Origin: an uncultured Eubacteriales bacterium
GTDB taxonomy: Bacteria > Bacillota > Clostridia > Christensenellales > Aristaeellaceae
Assembly: GCA_902785105.1 (NCBI GenBank)
Contig: CACZXF010000029.1
Span: forward strand, 1-64,000
DNA: 64,000 bases
Direction: 5' to 3'
Shown here: piece after piece, positions 27,501-33,680 of the stretch
Layout: every line of letters begins with the position of its first letter
How positions within the stretch are numbered: position 1 is the stretch's first letter
Program-made: the position numbers and the translations under genes
Notes under the pieces: model-generated
The model's input: only the letters and a program-made list of their open reading frames with translations
What the model was told of the DNA's origin: nothing
The model's database searches: none

Positions 27501-28849
27501 CAGCACAGGTTGGGGTCGTCCTCCATGCACCCCAGGGCCTCTAAATTGTCGCAGGCGGCTTCGGCGCGGGCGGCGTCGGTCAGCAGCACGGGCGTGACGA
27601 TCAGCGTCCGCCAGTCCTCCGGCAGCCGTTCAAATTTCAGCTTCAAAAGCCGTGCCGGTCTGATGAACCATGGAAACACCCGCCCCACCAGAGCAGTCCC
27701 CGCCGCCCAGCCCACCAGCACGCAGGCCGGGGCGAGCCAGGGCGCGTCAATCCACTTTATCAACAATACACTCAGCGCAAGGGCGCACAGCGTCAGCGCC
27801 GCCACCGTCCGCCAGCCCCGCGGGTCGGGGACGATTTGGGGCAGACGAACATGGGGACAGCCCAGCCTTTCCAGCAGCGCCCGCCGCCCCGCGCCGTCGT
27901 AGAGCCACCAGCAGACGGTGCCGCGGCGCTCGTCCCCCTCCATTTCCCGCGCGGCGGACACGGCCCGGCGGGCGACGGCCAGTTCTGAAAGGCCCGTTTC
28001 TATGGCGAAGCGCTCCACCTGCTCCCGCACCGCCTGACGGGAGGCGGCGTCCATCCGGGCATAAACCCCGGAGGGGTCCCGACGCAGCGCGGCCTCCACC
28101 GCGGAGAGCGACTCGAAGGTTGTCTGCCAGTCCAGTCCGTCCACCAGCCGCCGGGCGTGGGACAGATTGTCCAGCCGCAGACAGTCGTGGGCCAGTGCGT
28201 CGTGGGCCTGACGGACGACCCGCTCCGGGGACAGCCCCGCGCCGTCCATGTAGGCTTCCAAAAGCTTTCTCGGTCGGGTCATCCCCGCCTCGCCGCACAG
28301 CATCAGCGCATGTTCCAAAAAGATGGGGCTGACATTGGACAGCCGCCGGGGACGCGCCGCCCAGGCCTCCGCCGCCGCGCAATCCTCCGCCGCCCGGACG
28401 ATGGACCGCGCCACCCGCAGAAAACCCCGGACGATGGCGACCCGCAGCGCCTCTGGCACGGCCCACAGCTCCCGCTGGGTGTAGCCGACGTTTTTCAGCC
28501 CCTCAATTAGCGTCCTTTCCGTCAGTTGGACCTCCCCCGCGCCCAGCAGTCCTTCCATATGAGCCGATAAGCGGGGACGCCTCCCCTCCGCGGACAGACG
28601 GACGCCGCCCTCCCGCGCGGCCTGTTCGGCGCAGGCCTCGATGACGCGGGCCTCGGCGCACAGACGACGCAATGCCTCCCCCGCCTCGACGCCGCTGTCG
28701 TTCAGCCGCCGCGCCGCCATAAGCGCCTTTTCAAGCCCCCGCCTATCCCCGCGAGGCAGGGTCAGCTTTGCCGTTTTGATATATCCTGCGGGCCGACTGT
28801 CCCCGGCCTTCGCCGAGCCGTCCGCCCGCTTTTCAGTCCTTTTGCGCAT
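21575..28849 (-). CDS. Giant cyclic beta-1,2-glucan synthase-like protein (GT84-glycoamylase-GH94)
   Basis: Probably makes beta-1,2-glucan from UDP-glucose and trims or cyclises it. It has 2424 residues. There is an N-terminal helical part, then two membrane helices (about 350-383), then a GT84 glycosyltransferase domain with DADTR (about 545), SHDLIEG (about 646) and RWTRGDWQ (about 685). Further membrane helices follow (about 710-755 and 810-845), then a glycoamylase-like domain (YRAFGVEALSLGGGSGG, about 1140). The C-terminal glycoside phosphorylase GH94 region (about 1960-2400) includes NGAQYTHGACW. All parts of NdvB/Cgs-type enzymes are present and no frameshift is seen. I place the start at 28849 because GGGAGG precedes it; the frame is open for 37 more codons. 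Its ribosome site is buried in a strong leader hairpin. Confidence 0.9.
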   Translation of the reverse strand: MRKRTEKRADGSAKAGDSRPAGYIKTAKLTLPRGDRRGLEKALMAARRLNDSGVEAGEALRRLCAEARVIEACAEQAAREGGVRLSAEGRRPRLSAHMEGLLGAGEVQLTERTLIEGLKNVGYTQRELWAVPEALRVAIVRGFLRVARSIVRAAEDCAAAEAWAARPRRLSNVSPIFLEHALMLCGEAGMTRPRKLLEAYMDGAGLSPERVVRQAHDALAHDCLRLDNLSHARRLVDGLDWQTTFESLSAVEAALRRDPSGVYARMDAASRQAVREQVERFAIETGLSELAVARRAVSAAREMEGDERRGTVCWWLYDGAGRRALLERLGCPHVRLPQIVPDPRGWRTVAALTLCALALSVLLIKWIDAPWLAPACVLVGWAAGTALVGRVFPWFIRPARLLKLKFERLPEDWRTLIVTPVLLTDAARAEAACDNLEALGCMEDDPNLCCLLLGDFADADSAHMPGDEAILSAAAARIAEMNARTGREKYYYLHRPRTLLKRDDRWMGRDRKRGAIEDLNRLLTGGESAFLTDGAALRNRFACVVTLDADTRMLPGTAHLLAGALAHPLNQHYAVLQPRMETAPSACVNRFAMLFSGAGGVDSYPTSVSSLWMDLTGTGVYGGKGAYNVQRFHDALDGALPRGRVLSHDLIEGALAGAGFLGDVALYDGCPATFDGWLRRLHRWTRGDWQLLPLIFSRKGLTLADRYRMFDNLARSLLAPAQLILLLYAAWTANPDALLAGLVSVYMNAILHPLNPTMWERANVELMTLPRAAGCMLDAALRALWRRFVSGKRLLEWVPSADAEHCGNDGRWHWLAVLLPLPGVIAPGGWLPALALAALFWLGGDRIHALEEMPVTDARPLTKGQRDMLLTLARDTWRFFAEMDTDLPPDNIQLDPPAVPARRTSPTNIGLYLLSCVSARALGIIDQKECLDRVGRALDACEHMEHWRGHLFNWVDIDTLKPLAPRYVSAVDSGNLTACALACAGMIGNEVLSHRLRALAEGMDFTALYDEKKQLFRIGVDVDNNALSESHYDLLASEARILSYTAILLKQVPVKHWRRLGRACVAAGGGAALVSWSGTMFEYMMPELLMKAPALSLLGESVRAAVRAQMAVGTPWGISESGYHAFDQRMNYQYRAFGVEALSLGGGSGGVVAPYASALALAAEPYCAAENMERMAALGWRGERGFYEAADFLHAGADGRLALVKSHMAHHQGMTLCAICNALTGDALSRGFMDDPRARAISLLLEERPATLSRRRPPKKPARTAKPAPQFSGRSAGQMEIHLLAGREARAFVTPDGAVHYHRKGFDATRFGDDLCHRPDAAKLYLLMKGVPVPIEWKAFFSPGNAVYEGDSITMTVSLSPEDDTLYRLVELRNDGDVTVTAEVLDVLPVALCRPEDWRAHAAFQRLFVESKRLGNDGLIFTRRPRNPGEACPVLIHRAAGFDTLEFETDYDRLNRSGFVLSGSLGAVLDPVSALKATVRLRPGEMRRLCFAMKLAEEGEARTLPLRPERAARLAGSRTAAMLGFLGLTPAQYHRFDRLAARLVDPHLNGEMVVSPCEPTLREALWALGISGDRPIVSLWFTDPAHADDAKLLLNACAFYAAMGLEVDLALADAGPGGYDQPGRRRLAELIDASPLRGRENVRLLSGLTEEQRDTLRRASAIALESGSGFAAGLRDLGAMPCTPEETPMEAGPSRLAKIRLDGFNGWGGFAEEGSYIIEVKPDDPTPAPWCNILAHENMGLMLTERGGGFMWHGNSRSGRLTEYRGDAPWLNLRLRRTQTGESLPLLPKDALQDFRVKYTPDEAVYTFDNDLAACETCFRLDGDSVIIDISLDNRRLKGPGWTICLDIRWLMGTDARDAARLRTWRTEGGCFASGVMPGVGFMTCDRADAMYGEGLCMAVSNGMNQMRFAVGWAEDAEMALQRVREFQEGYVPQIYMENNDALIVDTPDPALNRMLNGWLLHQVRASRFYGRTGFYQPGGAYGFRDQLQDALALLPIEPAVVRKHILLCAARQFVAGDVLHWWHMPFEGVRTRISDDRLFLPYVTAAYVRRTEDAGILEEVIPYLEDVQIPDGKEDIYCAMKPGPERGTLHDHCMRAFRTADTGEHGLALMGAGDWNDGMNRVGAKGKGESIWLSEFIAACDDAYADICGNEADAEWLRGLARRHRGAVELYGWDGGWYRRAYMDDGTPLGSAEGEVCQIDLIAQAWAVLAGLSKDRCRTAMEAAWSLLVDEEQGIIKLLAPPFTNDGIDPGYIRGYPEGVRENGAQYTHGACWLLLALIEMGDAEQAHAVLRMLLPSNHADTHEKARRYRVEPYVTAADIYTLPGYGGRGGWTWYTGSAAWLYVAALRLLGFERRGDRVRLNALLGEWDEASVTLRHGASVYRLICRRDATGISLDAKPTGEKFITLMDDGQAHEAVFPGRIP

Positions 28850-28854
28850 AAAAA

Positions 28855-28922
28855 ACCTCCCGAATGATTCACAGGCTTTGTCCATATTATGTGCGGACAA
28901 CTGTAAAATCATTCCGGGAGGG
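28855..28922 (-). promoter_or_regulatory. Leader hairpin that buries the ribosome site of the GH94 gene
   Basis: In the minus-strand RNA, CCTCCCGGAATGATT pairs with AATCATTCGGGAGG, and GGGAGG is the ribosome site six bases before the ATG. An inner stem TTGTCC/GGACAA closes the loop. Pairing is about 6+8+4+6 base pairs with small bulges. If transcribed whole, it would block translation until opened, a thermometer, protein or ligand switch. No known riboswitch class is recognised. Confidence 0.6.
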
Positions 28923-28934
28923 GGATGGGGGCAG

Positions 28935-29033
28935 TAAATTGGAATTTGTCGGGGAGTCAAACCAACCTTGTAGGGGCGCCGTTTCGGCGCCCGCCCCCAA
29001 CGAAACGCATCGTCCTACCCGGCGGGCGGCGCA
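28935..29033. repeat. Truncated family 1 element running into the FGGY kinase gene
   Basis: The outer flank TAAATTGGAATTTGTCGGGG (28935) is followed by a full left hairpin (from 28969), the usual linker, and half of the right hairpin (CGGCGGGCGGCGCA). It is then cut off by the coding sequence of the kinase. Confidence 0.85.
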
Positions 29034-30358
29034 GCCTCGACGGAGGGCTTCAGCCCCGCGGCGGCCATGGCGAAGAGGGCGGCGCCGCAGGCGGCCTCCT
29101 CACCGTAGGCGGGGATCTGCATTTTCATGCCGAACACCTTCTCAAAGGCACGGCGGAGGGCGGGGTTCTTGCGGATGCCGTTGCCTGAGCCGACCATGTG
29201 GGTAGCGGGGGACGCGCCGCCGTCGAGCATGGCGTCGTAGAGGCTGCGCGCCTCCCGGGCCATGCCGGTGACGGTGCCGGCGACGAGACGGCCCGCGTCG
29301 AAGTTCTCAGTGCCGATGGCGGAAATGGAGCCGCGTAGCTCAGGCATGGCGCGGGTGCCGTTGAACCGGGTGTCTACCACGGGCAGGTCGTCATCCTCCA
29401 GGAATTCCAGCGCGGCGCGGTTCATGGCCTCGAAGAGCGGCGCATCCCCCGCCCCGGCCAGCTTCGCGCAGGAGCGCAGGAACTTTTCCAGCAGCGCGTA
29501 GCCGCGCCCGCCGCACAGCAGGGAGCCCACCACGATGGCCTGTCCCCCGCCCAAGGGCCGGATCTCAAGTTCACCCTCGGCAGACCGGGCAGGAGTCAGC
29601 ATGGAGACCTGCCCGCCGGTGCCCATGTTCACCAGCACGCCGCCCGCCATCTCGCGCATCGCACCGATGAAGCTGGCCTGGTTGTCGCCGAGACCGCAGG
29701 CGACGGGGATGCCGTCCAGGTCGCGTCCCAGCAGGGCGCAGTCCCCGGTGACCTCCGGCAGCATCGCCGGGTCGATGTCCGCCGCCGCCATGGCCGACAT
29801 GTCCCAGTCGTTCTTCTCAAGGTCCGCAAGCCCGAGGCTGGCGGCGGTGGAGATGTGCAGAAGCGGCGTCTTCCGCCCGGTGAGCTTCATCCCCACATAG
29901 TCGTACACCGTGCAGAGCTTCGCGGCGTCCTTCGGCACATTATCATTCAGCATGTTCCAGAAGTGGGTCGCCATGCCGTAGCCGGTAGGCACGTGATGAC
30001 CGGTGCGGCGGGAAAGCTCCCCGGCATAGGTGGTGTCGTTCAGCGGCTCCATGCCCCGCTGGTCCTGCCAGTTGTAGAGCGGGCTGACGGCGCGGCCCTC
30101 TGCGTCCACATAGACCATACCGTGCATCTGCCCGTCGATCCCGATGGCCGAAACGTCGTACTTTTCTTTGAGCGACGCCACCAGGCCCAGCGCGCGCTCC
30201 GCGATGCGGTCCGCGTCCTGTATCCGCTCAAAGGGCTGCCGGGGCGGCAGGTTCGAGCCGTTGGGGATGTTGAGCGTCTCCAGCACCGCGCCCGTATCGC
30301 CGTCCAGCACCGCGGCGGACAGCGTGGTGGTGCCCAGGTCGAGTCCGATGATGTTCAT
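29015..30358 (-). CDS. FGGY-family carbohydrate kinase (sedoheptulokinase-like)
   Basis: Phosphorylates a sugar with ATP. The 447 residues begin with the phosphate-1 motif GLDLGTTTLSAAVLD. The sugar-contact stretch GIDGQMHGMVYVD and the ADP-binding LVNMGTGGQVSML follow, and the adenosine motif is VGSGNGIRKNPALRRAF. The GQMHG and GNGIR motifs resemble sedoheptulokinases more than xylulokinases, but the substrate is not certain. The last residues, AAPPAG and the stop, come from a truncated repeat element, so the natural C-terminus seems to have been replaced. A GGGAGG site precedes the ATG. It lies upstream of the GH94 gene on the same strand; a shared transcript is possible. Confidence 0.85.
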   Translation of the reverse strand: MNIIGLDLGTTTLSAAVLDGDTGAVLETLNIPNGSNLPPRQPFERIQDADRIAERALGLVASLKEKYDVSAIGIDGQMHGMVYVDAEGRAVSPLYNWQDQRGMEPLNDTTYAGELSRRTGHHVPTGYGMATHFWNMLNDNVPKDAAKLCTVYDYVGMKLTGRKTPLLHISTAASLGLADLEKNDWDMSAMAAADIDPAMLPEVTGDCALLGRDLDGIPVACGLGDNQASFIGAMREMAGGVLVNMGTGGQVSMLTPARSAEGELEIRPLGGGQAIVVGSLLCGGRGYALLEKFLRSCAKLAGAGDAPLFEAMNRAALEFLEDDDLPVVDTRFNGTRAMPELRGSISAIGTENFDAGRLVAGTVTGMAREARSLYDAMLDGGASPATHMVGSGNGIRKNPALRRAFEKVFGMKMQIPAYGEEAACGAALFAMAAAGLKPSVEAAPPAG

Positions 30359-30460
30359 GATTATGCCTCCCTCAGACGGCTTCGCGCCGCGTTATTTAAT
30401 GAAAATATCAATTATGTCCTTTCAATAAACAGGGATTTATCGGGGATTTACCTGCTCTCC

Positions 30461-30539
30461 TGTAGGGGCGGCGTTGCGCCGCCCGTCCGGCAGAGCGCGA
30501 CGTCTCGCAGGGAGCGGGCGCCGAAACGGCGCCCCTACA
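30461..30539. repeat. Paired GC-hairpin element (family 1), full copy
   Basis: The outer flank AATAAACAGGGATTTATCGG (30424) precedes TGTAGGGGC. The left hairpin has loop TTG and the right one, GGGCGCCG-AAA-CGGCGCCC, is intact. The mirrored flank CCGACAAACTTCC follows. It lies between the tat operon end and the kinase gene start. Confidence 0.9.
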
Positions 30540-30587
30540 GGGATAGTTTGCCACCCCGACAAACTTCCATCTCCCACAATCGCCAAC

Positions 30588-30621
30588 AAAAGCACCATGC
30601 CCGCTCACAGCCATGGTGCTT
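30588..30621 (-). terminator. Terminator of the tat operon
   Basis: Stem AAGCACCATG/CATGGTGCTT, ten base pairs, lies just after the tatC stop on the minus strand, with a weak T run (TTGTTGG). Confidence 0.6.
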
Positions 30622-30625
30622 ATCA

Positions 30626-31390
30626 TTATACCGCGGCCTCCTCCCGGCTGCTCCGCTTGACGGTGCGGGAAACGAGGATGCCGACCTCATAGAGGGCGAG
30701 CATCGGCAGTCCCAGAAGCACCTGGGAGACCACATCGGGCGGGGTGAGTATGGCGGCCACGACGAATATGCCGAGTATGACGAACTTCCGCTTGCTGGCC
30801 AGCATCTCCGGGGTGGTGAGCCCCATCTTCGTGGTGATATAGAGAAACACCGGCAGCATGAAGGCCACGCCGAAGGGCAGCAGGAAGCCGAACAGGAAGT
30901 TGATGTACTTGTCCAGCGACAGCATGGGCGTGGCGAGTCCCTCGCCGGAGACCATGAAGAAGTCGATGGCCAGGAAGAACACCGCGCCATAGCAGAACAC
31001 GATGCCCACCATGAACAGCAGCAGCGCGAAGAAGAAGAACCTTCTGAAGGAGCGCTGCTCATGGGGATAGAGCGCCGGCTTGATGAATTCCCATACTTGC
31101 CATATGATGACCGGGAAGGCCAGCACCACCCCCGTGACCACCGCCACCTTGAGCTTGGTGGTCAGCGCCTCGCTGACGGCGGTGTAGATCACCTGGACGC
31201 CGCGCTCCACGATGGGCGCGGTGATCCAGTCCAGCAGTGGGTCGATCAGAAAGTAAAAGGCGATCAGAAAGCCCACGCCCACCGCGATCACACAGGTGAT
31301 GATGACCTTCCGCAGGGCCATCAGATGGTCCCTTAAAGAGAGGGCCTCCTCCTCAGCGGCTTCATTTTGGAGCGCCTCGTCCTGCGCCAT
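30626..31390 (-). CDS. tatC: Twin-arginine translocase subunit TatC
   Basis: The core of the Sec-independent exporter, which recognises twin-arginine signal peptides of folded proteins. The protein is 254 residues long and has six helices. The TatC marks LRDHLMALRKV at the N-terminus and the FxKPALYPHEQR loop (WEFIKPALYPHEQRSF) are present, with the Glu and Pro typical of the first periplasmic loop region. I place the start at 31390, one base after the tatA stop; an ATG five codons earlier would overlap tatA. It is the last gene of tatB-tatA-tatC. Confidence 0.95.
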   Translation of the reverse strand: MAQDEALQNEAAEEEALSLRDHLMALRKVIITCVIAVGVGFLIAFYFLIDPLLDWITAPIVERGVQVIYTAVSEALTTKLKVAVVTGVVLAFPVIIWQVWEFIKPALYPHEQRSFRRFFFFALLLFMVGIVFCYGAVFFLAIDFFMVSGEGLATPMLSLDKYINFLFGFLLPFGVAFMLPVFLYITTKMGLTTPEMLASKRKFVILGIFVVAAILTPPDVVSQVLLGLPMLALYEVGILVSRTVKRSSREEAAV

Positions 31391-31391
31391 G

Positions 31392-31562
31392 TCACTTGCC
31401 TTCATCCTTCGGGGCCTCTTTGGGCTCGTCCTCCTTGACAGCGGTCTTGAAGTCCTTGATGCTCTTGCCCAGCGCGCCGCCCAGGCCCGCGATCTTGCTG
31501 CCGCCAAACAGCACCAGCGCCAACACGATGATGAGTATGATTTCAGTGGTTCCCAGTCTCAT
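31392..31562 (-). CDS. tatA: Twin-arginine translocase subunit TatA
   Basis: The pore-forming or membrane-weakening subunit. It is 56 residues long: [21 protein letters not shown] is the single helix, then [19 protein letters not shown] is the amphipathic helix with the FG-x-KIP-like hinge (here FGGSKIAGL), and a charged tail ends in KDEGK. I place the start at 31562, after AGGAGG. It overlaps the end of the tatB-like gene by 20 bases and is one base from tatC. Confidence 0.92.
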   Translation of the reverse strand: MRLGTTEIILIIVLALVLFGGSKIAGLGGALGKSIKDFKTAVKEDEPKEAPKDEGK

Positions 31563-31974
31563 TTTGTTGATCCTCCTTGATTTCTGCGGTCGATTGTCCC
31601 TCGTCGGCGGCCTCACGGAGCTCGGCGTCCATGGCTTTGATCTCAGACTTCATCTCTTTATCAAAGGACTTGATGTCCTTCTCCAGATCGTCCGAGACGC
31701 CCTTGACCTCCTGCTTCACGGATTCGGCGGCCTCCTTCAGGTCGGCGGAGATGTCCACCTCGCGGATGGTCTGCTTGACCTCCCGGCTGACGCCCTTGAC
31801 TTCCTTTTCGATCTCGTCCCAGCCCGTCTCGCGCTTGATGTCCCGCATCAGCAGCCGCAGCTTGCGGAGGCTCCGCCCCAGCCAGCGCGCGACTCTGGGG
31901 AGATCGTCCGGCCCGACGATGACAAACGCCACCACCAACACTATCAATATTTCCCCAAAGCCGATGTTGAACAT
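31543..31974 (-). CDS. tatB: TatB-like twin-arginine translocase subunit
   Basis: A 143-residue protein with a single N-terminal helix with polar Glu8 ([20 protein letters not shown]), the [13 protein letters not shown] hinge, then a long charged helical tail of about 115 residues. The long tail and GPDDLP hinge fit TatB better than TatA. Many Gram-positive bacteria lack a separate TatB, but Clostridia with three genes exist. The tail is predicted coiled-coil ([15 protein letters not shown]). It is the first gene of the tat operon, with a good promoter. Confidence 0.85.
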   Translation of the reverse strand: MFNIGFGEILIVLVVAFVIVGPDDLPRVARWLGRSLRKLRLLMRDIKRETGWDEIEKEVKGVSREVKQTIREVDISADLKEAAESVKQEVKGVSDDLEKDIKSFDKEMKSEIKAMDAELREAADEGQSTAEIKEDQQNETGNH

Positions 31975-31998
31975 TCATTCATCCCCATTTCTCATCCT

Positions 31999-32027
31999 AT
32001 TATAATAGCTGGGAGCGAAAAATGCAA
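31999..32027 (-). promoter_or_regulatory. Promoter of the tat operon
   Basis: Minus strand: TTGCAT, 17-base spacer, TATAAT. It lies 25 bases before the tatB start. The rest of the 31975-32314 gap is AT-rich and holds this and the divergent promoter at 32208 but no gene. Confidence 0.75.
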
Positions 32028-32207
32028 CGGTTATTTTAACTTAATATAGTTTCACACCGGAACCGGAGGCGCTATAAAAACGGAAAACTTTCTATTCGCA
32101 TAATCTTCGCATTCTCCCCTTCAATGCCAATTTATTGTCAAAATACTTAAATTTTGTTGCATTTCTCATTTTTCTGTCATAATTCTGAAATTTTTGTCTT
32201 TTTCCTG

Positions 32208-32236
32208 TTTACATTTCTTCGGATATGATGTATAAT
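32208..32236 (+). promoter_or_regulatory. Promoter of the Cys-cluster membrane protein gene
   Basis: TTTACA (32208-32213), 17 bases, TATAAT (32231-32236). Because the -10 box lies here, the ATG at 32225 cannot be the start of translation, which supports the ATG at 32315. Confidence 0.8.
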
Positions 32237-32314
32237 ATACGCATCACAGAGGGCGACTATTCAAAGCGTCGTCCGCGAAAAGCGAGAATCCGCAAGTATT
32301 CGGGAAGTGATATT

Positions 32315-33055
32315 ATGAAAGAAAATACATCGCCCAGGCCGCGCGCGCAGTCAGCGGCGCGGCGGGCCGCGTCCAATGCCATGCCCTCCAAGGGAGCCAG
32401 GACGGGCTACGCGGTGAAGAACCGGCCATCAAAGAAGGCGAAGAAGGCCCGGAAGGTCCCCGCGGGAATTCGTTCTGAAAACCTCAAGACCGCGCTGTGG
32501 CTGTGGTGCCCGCCGGTGGGCCTGACGAAGATGTGGCGCTCCACCTGCACCTGGCCGCGGGCCGTGAAGATCGGCATAACGGCCTTCATGGCGGCGATAC
32601 TGGCGGCGATCTTCATCGTGCCCACCCCGCAGACCGCGAAGTTTGAGACGGGCATACAGATGGTGGCGGACAAGCCGGAGGTGGAGGTCTACGGCCCCGC
32701 CCTCCCGGCACTGATCGTCACCGGCTACACGAGGGACCACACCGGCTCCATCATCGTGGACGAGGTGGAAAACAACGTCCATTACGTCTACGCCGCCGAC
32801 GACGCCGATTGCTACCACGAATACGAATGTAAATTCGCCTTCGCCAGCTCCCAGCGACTGACGGTCTATGAAGCCTATCACCTGGGCTTCAAGCCCTGCG
32901 GCCGCTGCAATCCCCCCGTCTACATCCCCGGCCAGACCGACCCCATCACCGCCCAGCCGCTGAGCAACGCCTATACCGCCGAACCCGCGATCGAGACGGT
33001 GGAAGATACCGCGACAGAGGAAGCAACCGCCGAGGCTGTTGACAATCCCTCATAG
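32315..33055 (+). CDS. Membrane protein with basic tail and extracellular Ada-like Cys cluster
   Basis: A 246-residue protein. The N-terminal 85 residues are very basic (PRAQSAARRAASNAMPSKG, KNRPSKKAKKARK). One membrane helix follows (about 91-111, VKIGITAFMAAILAAIFIV), then an outside domain. The pattern YAADDADCYHEYECK, then LTVYEAYHLGFKPCGRCNPP, matches the small zinc-binding domain known from Ada and from the tails of nucleases and surface proteins (C, C, then PCxxC). The tail is Thr/Glu-rich. I place the start at 32315, with GGAAG nine bases upstream. The function is unknown; zinc binding at the cell surface is inference. Confidence 0.75.
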   Translation: MKENTSPRPRAQSAARRAASNAMPSKGARTGYAVKNRPSKKAKKARKVPAGIRSENLKTALWLWCPPVGLTKMWRSTCTWPRAVKIGITAFMAAILAAIFIVPTPQTAKFETGIQMVADKPEVEVYGPALPALIVTGYTRDHTGSIIVDEVENNVHYVYAADDADCYHEYECKFAFASSQRLTVYEAYHLGFKPCGRCNPPVYIPGQTDPITAQPLSNAYTAEPAIETVEDTATEEATAEAVDNPS

Positions 33056-33080
33056 CAGTTCAAAGTGCACACATTTTATG

Positions 33081-33109
33081 TTGACAATGCACTTAATAAG
33101 TGCTATATT
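33081..33109 (+). promoter_or_regulatory. Promoter with built-in operator of the toxin-antitoxin operon
   Basis: TTGACA (33081-33086), 17 bases, TATATT (33104-33109). The spacer contains the perfect inverted repeat GCACTT-AAT-AAGTGC (33089-33103), and AAGTGCAC occurs again at 33063. It fits autorepression by a ribbon-helix-helix antitoxin. Confidence 0.8.
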
Positions 33110-33129
33110 GTCCCCGGGAGGTGTGTGCC

Positions 33130-33390
33130 ATGACCAATGTGACCATCCGAATGGACGAGGGCGTGAAGCGGCAGGCGGAGGCATTGTTTGAGGAGATGGG
33201 GCTGACCATGTCCTCGGCGATCACGCTGTTTGTCAAGACCGCCATCCGGGAAAATCGGATTCCCTTTGAAATTCGCGTCGACCCCTTCTACAGCCCCCAG
33301 AACCAGGCCCGCCTGCGCGCCGCCGCCGCGGACATGGATGCCCAGCGAAATATCAAGGAGCATGAACTGATCGAGGCTGACGATGATTAA
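33130..33390 (+). CDS. RelB/DinJ-family antitoxin
   Basis: An 86-residue ribbon-helix-helix protein that neutralises the toxin encoded by the next gene and represses the operon. MTNVTIRMDEGVKRQAEALF is the DNA-binding strand and helix; GLTMSSAITLFVKTAIRENR and IPFE are the RelB/DinJ signature. I place the start at 33130 (GGGAGG eight bases upstream) rather than the earlier ATG at 33100, which lies in the promoter spacer. It overlaps the toxin gene by eight bases. Confidence 0.92.
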   Translation: MTNVTIRMDEGVKRQAEALFEEMGLTMSSAITLFVKTAIRENRIPFEIRVDPFYSPQNQARLRAAAADMDAQRNIKEHELIEADDD

Positions 33391-33646
33391 GATATGGCAT
33401 GACCAGGCGTGGGAGGATTATCTTTACTGGCAGAGGGAGAGCCGCGCCATGCTCAAACGGGTGAACGCACTCATACGGGACATCGAGCGCGACCCCTACT
33501 GCGGCATCGGCAAGCCGGAGCCTCTGAAGGGCGACCTCTCCGGCTGGTGGTCCCGCCGCATCGACGAAGCCAATCGAATCGTCTACAGAATCGTGGGGCA
33601 AGAGCTTGAACTGCTGCAATGCGGCGGACATTACAGGGATTCATGA
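33383..33646 (+). CDS. YoeB-family mRNA-cleaving toxin
   Basis: An 87-residue ribosome-dependent endoribonuclease of the RelE superfamily. It has IWHDQAWEDYLYWQ, KPEPLKGDLSGWWSRRI, NRIVYRI and the C-terminal GGHYRDS, which hold the Glu, Arg, His and Tyr residues used by YoeB. YoeB usually has a YefM (Phd-type) partner; here it is with a DinJ-type one, a mixed pair. It starts inside the antitoxin gene. All active-site residues seem intact, so the pair is probably working. Confidence 0.92.
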   Translation: MIKIWHDQAWEDYLYWQRESRAMLKRVNALIRDIERDPYCGIGKPEPLKGDLSGWWSRRIDEANRIVYRIVGQELELLQCGGHYRDS

Positions 33647-33674
33647 AAGGAGCCGGGCAGTCGCCCGGCTCCTT
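33647..33674. terminator. Shared terminator between the toxin gene and the convergent PFL-family gene
   Basis: Stem AAGGAGCCGGGC/GCCCGGCTCCTT, twelve perfect base pairs with loop AGTC, between two convergent genes. T runs are short. Confidence 0.8.
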
Positions 33675-33680
33675 CATTTA

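Noticed and set aside
32225..32314. Earlier in-frame ATG for the Cys-cluster membrane protein
   Set aside because: It overlaps the -10 box of the gene's own promoter and has no ribosome site.
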